DNA from: Erinaceus europaeus
Taxonomy: Eukaryota; Chordata; Mammalia; Eulipotyphla; Erinaceidae
DNA: 64,000 nucleotides
Assembly (NCBI RefSeq): GCF_950295315.1
Contig: NC_080171.1
Location: forward strand, 114,509,064-114,573,063
Direction of reading: 5' to 3'
Under the pieces are notes generated by a model. It was not told the DNA's origin. It did not search any database and saw only the letters and a program-made list of their open reading frames with translations. Below, piece by piece: positions 33,870 to 44,589 of the stretch; position 1 is the first letter of the stretch, and each line of letters begins with the position of its first letter. Position numbers and translations under genes: made by a program.

Positions 33870-34270
33870 TATTCATTTATTTTTTCATAAAATAAAAAAT
33901 ATCAACAAGACCATAGGATAAGAGTGGTACAGTTCTACACAGTTCCCACCACCAGAGCTCCGTATCCCACCCCCTCCCTTGAAAGTTTTCCTATTCTTTA
34001 TCCCTCTGGGAGTATGGACCCAGGATCATTTACTATATTCTTGCCTTTAGGTTCCTGATTATTAAAGAATTTGTTCCGCTTTAAATCTTAATTGTTTTTC
34101 AGCCACTAAGTTGCAGATGCTACTATGATACCAACTGGACTCCCTTGGGCAGACGACCTCACCAATGTACCCTGGAACCCCACCTCTCCAGAGCCCTGCC
34201 CCACTAGGGAAAGATAAGAACAAGCTGGGAGTGTGGAAGCAATTATAGCAGCCAGACCTTCCACCATCCG
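33870..34270 (-). repeat. Family U repeat with internal inversion
   Basis: The 3' module (33890-34030) is in minus orientation with its T-rich end at the left. The middle module that follows (34031-34270) is in plus orientation. The order fits a minus-strand insertion with twin-priming inversion. Confidence 0.6.
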
Positions 34271-34500
34271 ATGCTGATTCTAACCTTGAATCTGGAGATT
34301 TCCTCCTTGAGTTTCTTCCAAGACCTCCTGAAAGGAAAGCGGCTTAGAAGCCCTGCCTTGTCAGCCACCATCACAAAGGGCACTGTACCCAGAGATACAT
34401 TACACATGTCTTTTACTACAATTGTTTTTCTTCCAGCGTTATTGGTAGGGCTCAGTATATATGTGATTACTCCACCATTCCCAGAGACCAATTATTTTCT
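34271..34500. other. Unidentified stretch beside family U
   Basis: A minus-strand frame of 82 codons (34243-34491) crosses this piece and part of the U copy. The protein has no recognisable motif. It may be further U sequence. Confidence 0.3.
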
Positions 34501-34574
34501 TTATTATTATTTTTTCTTATAAAGACAGAGAAAAACAGAAAGGAAGAATGGGTGAGAGACAGGCACAGAGAGAG

Positions 34575-34783
34575 ACACAGTGGTGGTACACCTAGTTGAG
34601 CACTCACATTACAGTGAGCAAGGACACAGGTTCAAGCCCCTGGTCCTCACTTGCAGGGGGAAAGCTTCACAAGTGATGAAGCAAGGTTGCAGGTATTTCT
34701 CTGTCTCCCTTTCTATCTCCTCTGCCCTCTCAATTTCTCTCTATCTCTATCTAATAATTAATTAATTAATTAATTAATTAATA
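34575..34783 (+). repeat. B-type SINE with TTAA tail
   Basis: B SINE (CAGTGGTGGTACACCTAGTTG) whose tail became a TTAA/TAAT microsatellite (34754-34783). Confidence 0.85.
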
Positions 34784-34789
34784 AAATTT

Positions 34790-34940
34790 AAAGACAGAGA
34801 AAGAGAGAAAACTTCAGCATTGCTTCGACACTTGTGAAGCTTCCTCCCTGCAGGTGGGGACCAGGGACTTGAACCTGGGTCCTCAAATATGGTGGTAACA
34901 TGTATGCTCTCACTACCGGGTGAACCACCACCCAGCCCCA
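34790..34940 (-). repeat. B-type SINE
   Basis: Minus-strand B SINE tail-to-tail with the previous one, forming an inverted pair able to make a hairpin in RNA. Confidence 0.85.
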
Positions 34941-34969
34941 CCACAATATATGTGTGTGTGTGTTTAATG

Positions 34970-35660
34970 AATACATTTTAGAAATGTTCTCTTCAAATGT
35001 CTGTGATTTAGCACTGAGGTGACAATTCACAAGAACTGAAATCTTCCTCTTGCCTACACCACAGGTGCCTCACCTCTCACCCCCACTCCCACCCCCCACC
35101 CCCTGCCCTCAGCATACACACCCAGAGCTTCTGGCCCCACAAGTGCCGCTCTGGCAAGGCTCCCCTGGAGACTGTGCCAACTGCAAGCCTCTCACCTTTG
35201 TAATATTCCCATGCCACCTACTAACTACCTGCCCTTCAGGAGACAGGCCAGAGTGCTCAGATAGGGCCGGGGGCATAGCACAGATTGGGGGATGGGGGTT
35301 GGGGGGTGGGGGGGTGACACAACTGAGGGAAGGAGGAAGGCAGCACACATATCTAGCTCACAGGAGGCCCAGAGCCAGGAGCTGTGACAAGAGCTAAAGG
35401 GCTCCCCCCCGGGGCTGCCTGTGCCCGGGAAATGCCCTCACATTGCGCTTGATCTTTTCACTTACATATTACTTAATAGTTTTCTTTCACTTCCTATTTG
35501 TGCTTTCTATTTTTAAAGTTTCTCTACTTATTCCTGTTGTCTCTTTTGTGTCTATTTTATTTCACTTTCACCTAGGTATGCAAATGTAAACATTCATCTC
35601 TCCCCATTGCCATGTGTGGAAAGACACTAACAGTAAAGCGACAGTCTTTGGAGTAAAAAC
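34970..35660. other. Unique DNA with a G-rich tract
   Basis: No repeats recognised. A G-rich tract at 35283-35317 has several runs of three or more G and could form a G-quadruplex. The C-rich mirror lies at 35080-35105. Confidence 0.5.
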
Positions 35661-35662
35661 AT

Positions 35663-35848
35663 GGGGGCTGGGTGATGGAGCACCTGGTAGAGCTCACATG
35701 TTACACTGCACAAGGACCCAGGTTTGAGTCCCCGGTCCCCACCTGCAGGAGGAGAACTTTGGAAGTGGTGAAAAGGTGATGCAGGTGTCTCTCTGTCTCT
35801 CTTCCTCTCTATCTCCTCCTCCTCTCTCAATAAAAATAATAATAAAGG
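35663..35848 (+). repeat. B-type SINE
   Basis: B SINE (GGGGGCTGGGTGATGGAGCA) with AATAATAATAA tail. Confidence 0.85.
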
Positions 35849-36115
35849 GACTTGGGCAGTAGTGTAGTGGGTTAATCTCACATGGCACAAAATGCAAGGA
35901 CTGGCATAAGAATCCCAGTTCAAGCCCCCGGCTCCCACCTGCAGGGGAGTCACTTCACAAGCGGTGAAGCAGGTCTGCAGGTGTCTTTGTCTATCCCTCT
36001 CTGTCTTCCCCTCCTCTCTCCATTTCTCTCTGTCCTATCCAACAACAATGATATCAGGAACTACAACAATAAGACAACAAGGGCAACAAAAGGAAATGAA
36101 TAAAGCATCAAAAAA
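35849..36115 (+). repeat. A-type SINE
   Basis: A SINE following directly on the B SINE tail; head GGGACTTGGGCAGTAGTGTA. Confidence 0.88.
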
Positions 36116-36424
36116 AGAGGAAATAATAATAAAAACATTTAAAACACAATCCCAGGCAGGCAGGTAGGAGGGGGTGGGCACTCCAAAATTCCTGGAGCTT
36201 TGTTGTAAATTTGAAAATGTTCACAGTAGTTCTGGGGAAACCAGCTTATCCCTGGAGTACCCTGAACCAGGCCTATGTTTACAACAGGGAGGGCGTCTCC
36301 TCACACATTCTTTTTTTTTTCCTTCCTTTTTTTTTTTAATGCAGTACTGCATTAAAAAATTAATTGTGATATTTCTCACAGAATATTACCAAGCAGTTTC
36401 CCCAGTCCATTTTTTAAATTCCCT

Positions 36425-36532
36425 ATACTTAGAGAAAAAGAGAAATGGGGGGAGACACAAAAGCACTATTCTACCCCCCCCTGAAGTTACCCCAGTTATC
36501 CGCCATGGGGATAGAACCCAGGACCTTAGGGA
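36425..36532 (-). repeat. Old SINE fragment
   Basis: Minus-strand remnant with GAGAAATGGGGGGAGA and GGATAGAACCCAGGACCTTA over the B box. Confidence 0.5.
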
Positions 36533-36654
36533 CAAGTGGTGGCACACTCAGTCAGACACACAAGTCCAAAGAGACCCTCCCAGAGTCTCCAGCTGGCACA
36601 CAGGAGGAAGAACTGGCATGGTTGCTGCGTAAGTGAAAGGATGTATTTAATTTC

Positions 36655-36770
36655 TGTAGCCAGGGTTACAGGGTTATTGCTGGGGCTCTGTGCCTGCACA
36701 CCCTCCACTGCTCCCAGTGTACTTTCTTAGGCACAATGTGAGAAACAGCCAGACATAGAGAGGGAGAGGA
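36655..36770 (-). repeat. Module F and SINE body fragment
   Basis: Minus-strand CAGGGTTACAGGGTTATTGC followed by a purine-rich SINE body, head missing. Confidence 0.6.
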
Positions 36771-36772
36771 AA

Positions 36773-36957
36773 AGGAGCCAGGTAGCGGTGCATCTGGCTC
36801 AACATACACATTACAGTGCGCAAGGACCCAGGTTCAAGCCCCTGGTCCCCACTTGCAGGGGGAGAGCTTCACAAGTGGTAGAGTAGGGCTGCAGGTGTCT
36901 CTCTGTCTCTTTCTCTCTCTATCACCCCCTCCCTTCTCAGATAAATAAAATTAATCT
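36773..36957 (+). repeat. B-type SINE
   Basis: B SINE (GGAGCCAGGTAGCGGTGCAT) with AAATAAAATTAA tail. Confidence 0.85.
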
Positions 36958-36989
36958 GCAAAGAGAGGGAGAGAAAGACAGAAAGAACA

Positions 36990-37135
36990 GGGAGTGGTCC
37001 AGGAGGTGGTGCAGTGGATAAACCACTGGACTCTCAAGCATGAGGTCCTGAGTTCAGTCATGTACCAGAGTGATGGTTAGTACTTTCTCTCTCTCCTACT
37101 GTATTTCTCATTAATAAATAAATAAAATCTTAAAA
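36990..37135 (+). repeat. D-type tRNA-derived SINE
   Basis: A distinct SINE type: head GTCCAGGAGGTGGTGCAGTG, GATAAACCACTGGACTCTCA, GCATGAGGTCCTGAGTTC (B-box-like) and AATAAATAAAATCTTAAAAA tail. Minus copies lie at 56279 and 61752. Confidence 0.75.
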
Positions 37136-37139
37136 AGGA

Positions 37140-37291
37140 AAGAGCAGGGGAGACACCACATCACTGATCCACGCCTCATGAAGTTTCCCCTTTTGCATGG
37201 AGCTTTTTTTTTTTGCATGTCAGGAGCTCAAACCCAAGTCCTTGTACATGGTCAAGTGTGCACTCTACCGGTTAAGTTATCTCTCAGCCCT
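37140..37291 (-). repeat. SINE fragment
   Basis: Minus-strand B-like SINE with an internal poly-T interruption; ends at GGTTAAGTTATCTCTCAGCCC. Confidence 0.6.
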
Positions 37292-37376
37292 GAAAAAATG
37301 GATTTGCATCAAGATCTCAAGCAACATTTACTTCCCCCAGTAATACTGTTACATAATCATATAGAAAATAAGCTTT

Positions 37377-38479
37377 TTTTCAATGAAACGAATCCAATTA
37401 CAAAGAAGACTAAGGCAAGCATAAACCTATGGGACTACATCAAATTAAAAAGCTTCTTCACAGCAAAAGAAACCACTACCCAAACCAAGAGACCCCTCAC
37501 AGAATGGGAGAAGATCTTTACATGTCATACATCAGATAAGAGTTTAATAACCAACATATATAAAGAGCTTGCCAGACTTAACAACAAGACAACAAATAAC
37601 CCCATCCAAAAATGGGGGGAGGACTTGGACAGAATATTCACCACAGAAGAGATCCAAAAGGCTGAGAAACACATGAAAAATGCTCCAAGTCTCTGATTGT
37701 CAGAGAAATGCAAATCAAGACAACAATGAGATACCACTTCACTCCTGTGAGAATGTCATACATCAGAAAAGGTAACAGCAGCAAATGCTGGAGAGGGTGT
37801 GGGGTCAAAGGAACCCTCCTGCACTGCTGGTGGGAATGTCAATTGGTCCAACCTCTGTGGAGAACAGTCTGGAGAACTCTCAGAAGGCTAGAAATGGACC
37901 TACCCTATGATCCTGCAATTCCTCTCCTGGGGATATATCCTAAGGAACCCATCACAGCCATCCAAAAAGATCTGTGTACACATATGTTCTTGGCAGCACA
38001 ATTTGTAATAGCCAAATCCTGGAAGCAACCCAGGTGTCCAACAACAGATGAGTGGCTGAGCAAGTTGTGGTATATATACACAATGGAATACTACTCAGCT
38101 GTAAAAAATGGTGACTTCACCGTTTTCAGCCGATCTTGGATGGACCTTGAAAAAATCATGTTGAGTGAAATAAGTCAGAAACAGAAGGATGAATATGGGA
38201 TGATCTCACTCTCAGGCCAAAGTTGAAAAGCAAGATTAGAAAAGAAAACACAAGTAGAACCTGAAATGGAATTGGCGTATTACAACAAAGTAAAAGACTC
38301 TGGGGTGGGTGGGTGGGTGGGGAGAATACAGGTCCATGAAAGATGATGAATGACATAGTGGGGGTTGTATTGTTAAATGGGAATCTGGGGAATGTTATGC
38401 ATGTACAAACTATTGTATTTACTGTTGAATGTAAAACATTAATTCCCCAATAAAGAAATAAATTATTAAAAAAAAAAAA
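37377..38479 (+). mobile_element. 5'-truncated L1 (3' 1.1 kb)
   Basis: Covers the last part of ORF2 and the 3' UTR, closely matching L1-1, with a poly-A at the end. The ORF2 frame begins [21 protein letters not shown] one-base loss near 37680 (in AAAAAATGCTCC) shifts the frame; the rest runs to the natural stop SLSGQS (38226). The target-site duplication is GAAAATAAGCTTT at 37364 and 38480. Confidence 0.95.
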
Positions 38480-38492
38480 GAAAATAAGCTTT

Positions 38493-38795
38493 ACAGAAAC
38501 AGAAGGCTGAATATGGGATGATCTCACTCTCAGGCAGAAGTTGACAAACAAGATCAGAAAAGAAAACACAAGTAGAACCTGAAATGGAATTGGCATATTG
38601 CACCAAAGTAAAAGACTCTGGGGTGGGTGGGTAGGTGGGGAGAATACAGGTCCAAGAAGGATGACAGAGGACCTAGTGGGGCTTGTATTGTTATATGGAA
38701 AACTGGGAAATGTTATGCATGTACAAACTATTGTATTTACTGTTGAATGTAAAACATTAATTCCCCAATAAAGAAATTTAAAAAAGAAAAGAAAA
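38493..38795 (+). mobile_element. Very short L1 3' end
   Basis: Only the last ~300 bp of L1 are present (ACAGAAACAGAAGGCTGAAT to the A tail). Flanks GAAAATAAGCTTTA (38480) and GAAAATATGCTTTA (38796) are its duplication. The left flank is shared with the L1 before it. Confidence 0.92.
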
Positions 38796-38811
38796 GAAAA
38801 TATGCTTTAGT

Positions 38812-41145
38812 GAATGCAAACTTTGAAACTATCAAATGAGACTAAGGAAATCAAGCCTTGCCTCCCACTGTCACTATGGGACTCAGCTGCCCCATCCTGT
38901 CTGGTCCAGCTGACTGTGGTCTCATCAGGTTGCCCAAAGAAAGGGGGCTCAGAGGGCATACCCACTTTCCCATAAGCCACACCTACAAGGCCTCTGTGTC
39001 CTAGGCCCAGAAAAGCCCCCAGAGTTGACTTAGAAGGTTGATCACCACTCAGCTTACAGAGGACCTAAGTGGTCAGTTAGCACCGCCACACAAGGGCTCA
39101 GACAAGAGAACATCCCAGAGAGAGAGGAAGGTGGCCTCATACAGAGGGAACATATGCCATGGGTGAGCCAGAGCAGGGGGCAGCGGGGCCCAGGGGTTGG
39201 ACCCAGTGCGGGTCTCACAGAGCTGTGGCAACCAGGACCGAAGGCAGGTGAGGGTTGTCCCATTCAGATCCAGCTTCCACATCTGTCCCATGACTACTCT
39301 GAGACTCGGAGTAGTACCCCTTGACACAGAGCCTCAATTTCGAAATCTGCCAGTAAAGTCCCCAGAGCCTCCAAGGCAGGTGGAGAGGATTCTGCAAAGC
39401 AGATGACCCAGCACTAAGATCAGTAACACCTCCAAGGCCACTGCTCTGAGTCAGTGACTAGTCATGGGCTCTCAAATGGCGTAAGTAGTCAAACCACACT
39501 TATGGGGCCTTGCTCAAAACCCCATCTCTGCTCTTAGGCTGATAATCAGCAGAGACCAGGTGTGTGTTCCCTGTCACACTCAGCTCAAGAGGTGCTGGCC
39601 TTCGTGCAGAGATAGGCGTCAGCCCGAAAGAGCGGAACCAGGGCCTCTTGGCCTCCTGCAATAGCCCAGCTGGGAACAAACCACTTCCTCCACTCCTTGC
39701 ACCACCCCATAAGGTCACTGACTCTGTGAGATGCAGACCAAGTAGGTTTGCACTGGGGCTCAGCAGGTAGGTCTGTGAGTTTCTGCTTGTGCCCTGCAAG
39801 GATGGCCAAACAGTCTTTACAGACAACAGGAAGTTAGGTCCAAGCCCAGGGCATCTGAGGAGGTCCCAGTAGGCTGGCCCTCCTCCCTAGTGGTGCTGGG
39901 CAGACAGGCCTGTCTATCAAAGCTTGACTATAAATCACATAGGAGCCTCCAGAGTCATGCTGTGTGGGAGGCCTAGCCCCTCGGGGCTGTGTCTGGCTCT
40001 GCCCACCCCTCCCCAGCCCAGGCACATGAAAGCTCTGAACCGGGTCAGCTCAGACCCCCTCCAGGCTGTTTCATCTTTGCAGAGTCTAGACCAGCTCCAG
40101 ACAACACCCACTACCTCTCAGCAGGATCGACCAGGGCTCTCCGCTTCCCACCCCACACCCACTAGAACTGATTTACAGACTGTGTAGAGAGTCACCACCA
40201 CCGGCAGGCAAAGGATAAGCAAAGCCACCACACAGCATCCTGTCTGGAAGATCTCCATCCCCTCCAAAGGCCCTAATGCGTGTCCCTCCCTCCAAAAGGT
40301 ATCCCTTCCAGAACCAGTGTGGGTGGCCAGGCCCCCAGCAGCCCTCCACTCACCCACCTTCGCTTCCTCCGCTTCCTCTACACCGAGCTTCAGGCAGCAG
40401 CAAGACAGCTTCCTTTTGCTGGTTTTCGCAATGTGGGTCATCAGACAGAGAAACGCATTTGCATTTCCGTGTTGTCACACCCCAGCCCACTGGTTGTCCT
40501 GCTCCCTCATTTGCAGAGTGACGGGAGTGACAGCAAAAGCACAACCAAACCAACTGAAATGCTGGCCAGGTGGCTTAAAGTTTAGCAGGAGAGGCTCAGT
40601 GCCCCTTAAGTATTTCCAGCCATCTGCTCCCCTTCAGTGGGCTTTGCTAAGCAGATCTAGAAGCATGTGGCTGGATCCTCAGAGAGGGGGCCCAGCAAGT
40701 TCCCATGGGACTTAGTAGTGGGGCCAACCCCAGACTACACGGACAGTACCCCCTCCCCCCCCATACACACACACACACACTGAGTCTCTGGCAGGCTCAA
40801 TTCCTCTTGCACAAAATAGAGAGAATATAGAACAAGCAAGCAATAGGCGTTTTTTGTGAGAATGAAGAGTACAGACACAGTGTGGTGAACCATCAAGGCT
40901 TCACTGACAGCACTGATCCAGGACACTGGGCTCAACAAGAGGTCATAAAAGGGTCAAGCAAGCATCACAGTGCCAGATGTGAAGCTGCAGATGATGGTGT
41001 GTGTGTGTGTGGGTGTGTGTGGGTGTGTGTGTGTGTGCGCGCACGCGCAGGGGGATGCAGGCATGTGTGCTGTGTGCCACACAGCAGAGACACTGCAGTG
41101 AATCCTTGAAAGGAAGGATGCGTCACCAGTGAATATAGGGAGGAA
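38812..41145. other. Largest unique block in the repeat-rich interval
   Basis: About 2.3 kb without SINEs or L1, GC-rich, with short open frames on both strands and no recognised protein. A TG microsatellite follows at 41000. It is a candidate for conserved regulatory sequence. Confidence 0.5.
41000..41044 (+). repeat. TG microsatellite
   Basis: TG run with GGTG interruptions, ending in GCGCGCACGCGC, an alternating purine-pyrimidine stretch able to adopt Z-DNA. Confidence 0.9.
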
Positions 41146-41149
41146 GACA

Positions 41150-41268
41150 AGGCTGGGGAGACAGTATAATGGCTATACAAATAACTATCATGCCTGAGGC
41201 TCTGAGTTCTCAGGTTCAATTCCCAGGATCACTAAAAGCCAGAGCTGAGGAGTGCTCTGTTTAAAAAA
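41150..41268 (+). repeat. C-type SINE
   Basis: C SINE (GGCTGGGGAGACAGTATAATGG) with poly-A at 41261-41273. Confidence 0.85.
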
Positions 41269-41577
41269 AAAAAAATAGAGAGAAGCCAAAATACAAAGGT
41301 GGCTGGTAACATCCATGCTGTGCCAGGCCATTTGAGGAACAAAAGATAGCAATAGCAGTAAGCAGGTCCCCTGGGGGGAGTTCTGGAAGGAGACAGGCCA
41401 CTTGCTGAAGAGGAAGTAGACTTAGAAATTCTCTGGGTCACGAAGTACTGGGGCTGATCTTGGCAGGTTAAAGGGCAGGAAAATCCTGACGTAGGTGGGG
41501 TCAGAGCACACCACATCATGTAAGCGTGTACCTCTTAGTGGTTTGAGCCTTTAAATGGCACTTTTTTTGTTTGTTTA

Positions 41578-41672
41578 GGCTGAGGAAATAACTCAGTGTG
41601 TTAGAGGATTTGTATGTCTGAGTTGCCCGTTCAGCCCCCAGCACCACTGTAAGCCAGAGACAAGCAGACCTC
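41578..41672 (+). repeat. Old tRNA-like SINE
   Basis: GCTGAGGAAATAACTCAGTG, then GTTCAGCCCCCAGCACCACT and AAGCCAGAGACAAG. A similar copy lies at 49818. Confidence 0.5.
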
Positions 41673-41782
41673 TCTTTCATCCAAATGAAATCAAATCACA
41701 TTCTTTCCTAAAAGTAGAAACATAGCATAAGACACATTTCCAAAGGTAAAGAACAAACACCTCATCACAGACCCCTGTAAGC

Positions 41783-42045
41783 GTCAACCCGGCTTTGACC
41801 TAGCACGTTGTGATTGGGCCCTCCTCAATCGCTATCGAACAGGCCATGGCCGGTGCGCCGCTATGTTCCATCGCTGGGGAGCCAGAGACGACCCGAACTG
41901 CCCCTGCGGCTCCAGACAGACTATGACCCACATAGTCAACGACTGCCACCTCTCCAGATTCAAAGGAGGTCTCGAAACCTTACATCAGGCTCAACCTGAT
42001 GCTGTTGACTGGCTACGGAAGAAGGGCAAACGCTAGAAGAAGTCA
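41783..42045 (+). mobile_element. 3' end of a non-L1 LINE (RTE/Jockey-like), copy 1
   Basis: An 88-codon frame ends at TAG and reads RQPGFDLARCDWALLNRYRT, then GHGRCAAMFHRWGARDD and PNCPCGSRQTMTHIVNDC. The C-x-C-x(8)-H-x(4)-C pattern with the following SRFKGGLETLHQA and DAVDWLRK is what I recall from the extreme C-terminus of non-LTR reverse transcriptases of invertebrates (RTE- or Jockey-like). It is unrelated to the L1 ORF2 C-terminus in this window. The element is 5' truncated. Its 3' UTR is essentially absent: the stop codon runs into GAAGAAG. Confidence 0.6.
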
Positions 42046-42159
42046 TAGCATTTGTCTTTAAAATCTGCTATGTCTCATAATTCCCTCTCACGTAGTACCT
42101 AACTCACAGATTCACTCCATTTTGTATATGTTGCTTTTCTTTACACTCTTGAAGTCTGC

Positions 42160-42275
42160 TCCCGACTGCCACCTCTCCAGATTCAAAGGAGGTCTCGAAA
42201 CTTTACATCAGGCTCAACCTGACGCTGTTGACTGGCTATGGAAGAAGGGCAAACACTAGAAGAAGAAGAAGAAGA
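42160..42275 (+). mobile_element. 3' end of the same LINE, copy 2 (short)
   Basis: Starts at GACTGCCACCTCTCCAG and runs to the stop, then GAAGAAGAAGAAGAA. It lies 115 bp after copy 1 in the same orientation. Confidence 0.7.
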
Positions 42276-42315
42276 AAGGTTTAAATGAAACAAAGAAAGA
42301 AGTATCGTGGTGGTG

Positions 42316-42424
42316 GTGGGGGAGACAGCATAATGGTTATGCAAACAGACTCTCATGCCTGAGGCTCCAAAATCAGATTCAATCCCCCCCCACCGCCATA
42401 AACCAGAGCTGAGCAGTGCTCTGG
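42316..42424 (+). repeat. C-type SINE
   Basis: C SINE (GGGGGAGACAGCATAATGG) followed by an A tail. Confidence 0.88.
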
Positions 42425-42429
42425 TGCTA

Positions 42430-42534
42430 AAAAAAAAAAAAAAAAAAAGAAGAAGAAAAGGAAAGAAAAGAAAGAAAAGAAAGGAAGGAAGGAAGGAAGG
42501 AAGGAAGGAAGGAAGGAAGAAAGAAGAAAGAAGT
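42430..42534 (+). repeat. AAAG/AAGG microsatellite
   Basis: Poly-A, then AAAG and about nine AAGG units grown from the C SINE tail. Confidence 0.95.
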
Positions 42535-42699
42535 GTCCTCCATCCCCTCAGGTCTCTGCTATGTTTTCTCCTAGGATGACCACACTCTGGGCAGCACAAG
42601 GTCACCCACCCAGACCCTCTGCCTTCCTCACCTGATAAGACATCTGATGAGTGAAGGTAAAAGCAGGTAGAAGGGGGCAGGGGGCAGATCCCAATCCCA

Positions 42700-42865
42700 A
42701 CATGACCCTTGCCCCTGACCCCACGGTAACCCTATCCCTGACCGTGACCTTGACCAAGACCTCACCCTGACTCCAGTCCAATATTGACTCCAACCTCACA
42801 CCTGACCTCCATCCCCCAACTTGACCCTAAATTCAACCCTGACCCTAAATCTGACTCAGCTAGCA
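42700..42865 (+). repeat. Degenerate TGACCY minisatellite
   Basis: Irregular repetition of TGACCC/TGACCT/TGACTC spaced by 6-15 bp. TGACCT is the reverse complement of the nuclear-receptor half-site AGGTCA; TGACCTTGA at 42745-42753 is a full ERR/SF-1-type site. Confidence 0.6.
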
Positions 42866-43109
42866 GACCCTGCACATACACCCCAAGGTTCTCAAGCCTG
42901 CTCCCCTAAATTACCTCAAAAAGGAACTTGAAAAGGAAGTATCTTTGAGAATTTTTTACAGTGCTCATTCAAACTGGCCTCCTGGTGGTACACAGAACTT
43001 CTGAGTCCTAATTTACTGAGTCCTAATTCAGATCCCCACTGTCAGGCCAATGAGTGACTCTGGAAGCATAAGTTACTCACAGGTGAAGTCAAGTCTAAAA
43101 ACAAAACTC

Positions 43110-43416
43110 CAGGGGCTAGGCAGTGGCACATATGGTTAAGCACACACTTTACTACATGCAAGGGAACAGGTTTGAGCTTCTGGCCCCCACCTGCAGGAAG
43201 TAAAGCTTCATAAGCGGTGAGGCAGGTCTGAAGGTGTCTATCTTTCTCTCTCCCTGTCCATCTCCCCCTCCTCTCTCAGTTTTTCTCAGTCCTATCAGAT
43301 AAAAAAGGAAAAATGGCCTCCAGGAGCAGTGGATTCATAGAGCTGGCACAGAGCCCCAAAATAATCTTGGTGGTAAAAAACTAAATTAAATTAATTAATT
43401 AATTAATTAATTTAAA
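43110..43416 (+). repeat. SINE with module F and TTAA tail
   Basis: Head GGGGCTAGGCAGTGGCACAT, module F (GGCCTCCAGGAGCAGTGGAT), then a TTAA microsatellite (43390-43414). AAAACTCCAG flanks both sides. Confidence 0.88.
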
Positions 43417-43729
43417 AAACTCCAGTAGAAATACCACTTGGCCAAGGATACTAGTCTTAGCAAATATACACATATAACACCTGATAAATCAGAATTTTAA
43501 ATGAACAATAAGAATTTGGGGGGGTGTAGAAAAATAACTTTTATTCTGGAAGTTCAGACCTTGTTATTTCCATCAAGTATTGTTGGTATAATCATTAATG
43601 ACAAATTGCTAATGGTGAAAGAGAAGTAAGCTGAGTGACAGCTCTACCTATGGAAATTATTTTTTTAAGTACAAGAATATTCCATGCAACATTTTGGGCT
43701 TGTTTATGTTAAAAACAAACAAACAAAAA

Positions 43730-43858
43730 CCTGGGTGGTGGTGCACCCAAGGGCCTGTGAAAGGATTCTATTCAATAAAATGTGGGGAAAAATGGCTGCT
43801 AGGAGCAGTGGATTCATAGTGCCAGCACTGAGCCCCAGCAATAACCCTGGAGACAAAA
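43730..43858 (+). repeat. Internally deleted SINE with module F
   Basis: Head CTGGGTGGTGGTGCACCCAA joined to GGAAAAATGGCTGCTAGGAG; most of the body is missing. Confidence 0.7.
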
Positions 43859-43984
43859 AAACTATGCAGCACTGTTCAGAAATTTGAACTTACTAGACAT
43901 CTTGTGCTTTTATTATGTCACTAGCCCAGGATTAGCTGGTCACACAGGCTCAAGAGTCAGATCAAGGACATCACTTCTGATGGA

Positions 43985-44100
43985 AGGTAGACAGGTAGAC
44001 AGCATAATGGTTATGCAAACAGACTCTCATGCCAGAGGCTCCACAGTCCCAGGTTCACTCCTCTGCACCACCATAAGCCAGAGCTGAACAGTGCTCTGGG
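43985..44100 (+). repeat. C-type SINE
   Basis: C SINE (GGTAGACAGCATAATGG). Confidence 0.88.
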
Positions 44101-44103
44101 AAA

Positions 44104-44216
44104 GAAAAAAAGGAAGGAAGGGAGGGAGGAAGGAAGGGAGGGAGGGAGAAAGAGAGAGAGAGAGAGAAAGAGAGAGAGAGGGAAAGAGAGAAAGAGGGAG
44201 AGAAAGAGAGAAAGAA

Positions 44217-44274
<58 letters not shown>
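44104..44274 (+). repeat. Polypurine tract (AAGG, AGAG, AAAG)
   Basis: About 170 bp almost purely purine on the plus strand; can form H-DNA. Long open frames of Lys/Glu/Arg across it are artefacts. Confidence 0.95.
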
Positions 44275-44275
44275 G

Positions 44276-44589
44276 GAGAGTCAGGCAGTAGTGCAGCAGG
44301 TTAAGCACACAAGGAGTAAGGATCCCAGTTCGAGCCCCCGGCTCCCCACCTGCAGGGGAGTCACTTCACAGGTGGTGAAACAGGTCTGCAGGTGTCTGTC
44401 TTTCTCTCCCCCTCTCTGTCTTCCCTTCCTCTCTCCATTTCTCTCTGTCCTCTCCAACAACAATGGCATTAATAACAACAATGACAATAATAATAACAAG
44501 GGCAACAAAAATGGGGGGGAAATAGCCTCCAGGAGCAGTGGATTCGAAGTGCTGGCACTGAGTCCTAGCAATAACCCTGGAGGCAAAAG
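44276..44589 (+). repeat. A-type SINE with module F
   Basis: Head GGAGAGTCAGGCAGTAGTGCA (slightly shortened), body, GGGCAACAAAAATGGGGGGG and module F. Confidence 0.9.

Noticed and set aside
33345..34270. Solo LTR of an endogenous retrovirus
   Set aside because: No TG...CA ends, no polyadenylation-site layout or primer site, and a twin-priming-like inversion speaks for a LINE mechanism.
34243..34491. 82-codon protein gene
   Set aside because: Overlaps family U sequence, has no motif or splice context, and length is within chance.
42700..42865. CRISPR-like or telomere-like array
   Set aside because: Units vary in length and sequence, there are no fixed spacers, and the host is a mammal.
44091..44291. 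Open frames rich in Lys/Glu/Arg or Phe/Ser/Leu (also at 51467-51891, 42355-42605, 44366-44758)
   Set aside because: They are readings of AAAG/AAGG microsatellites, not proteins.
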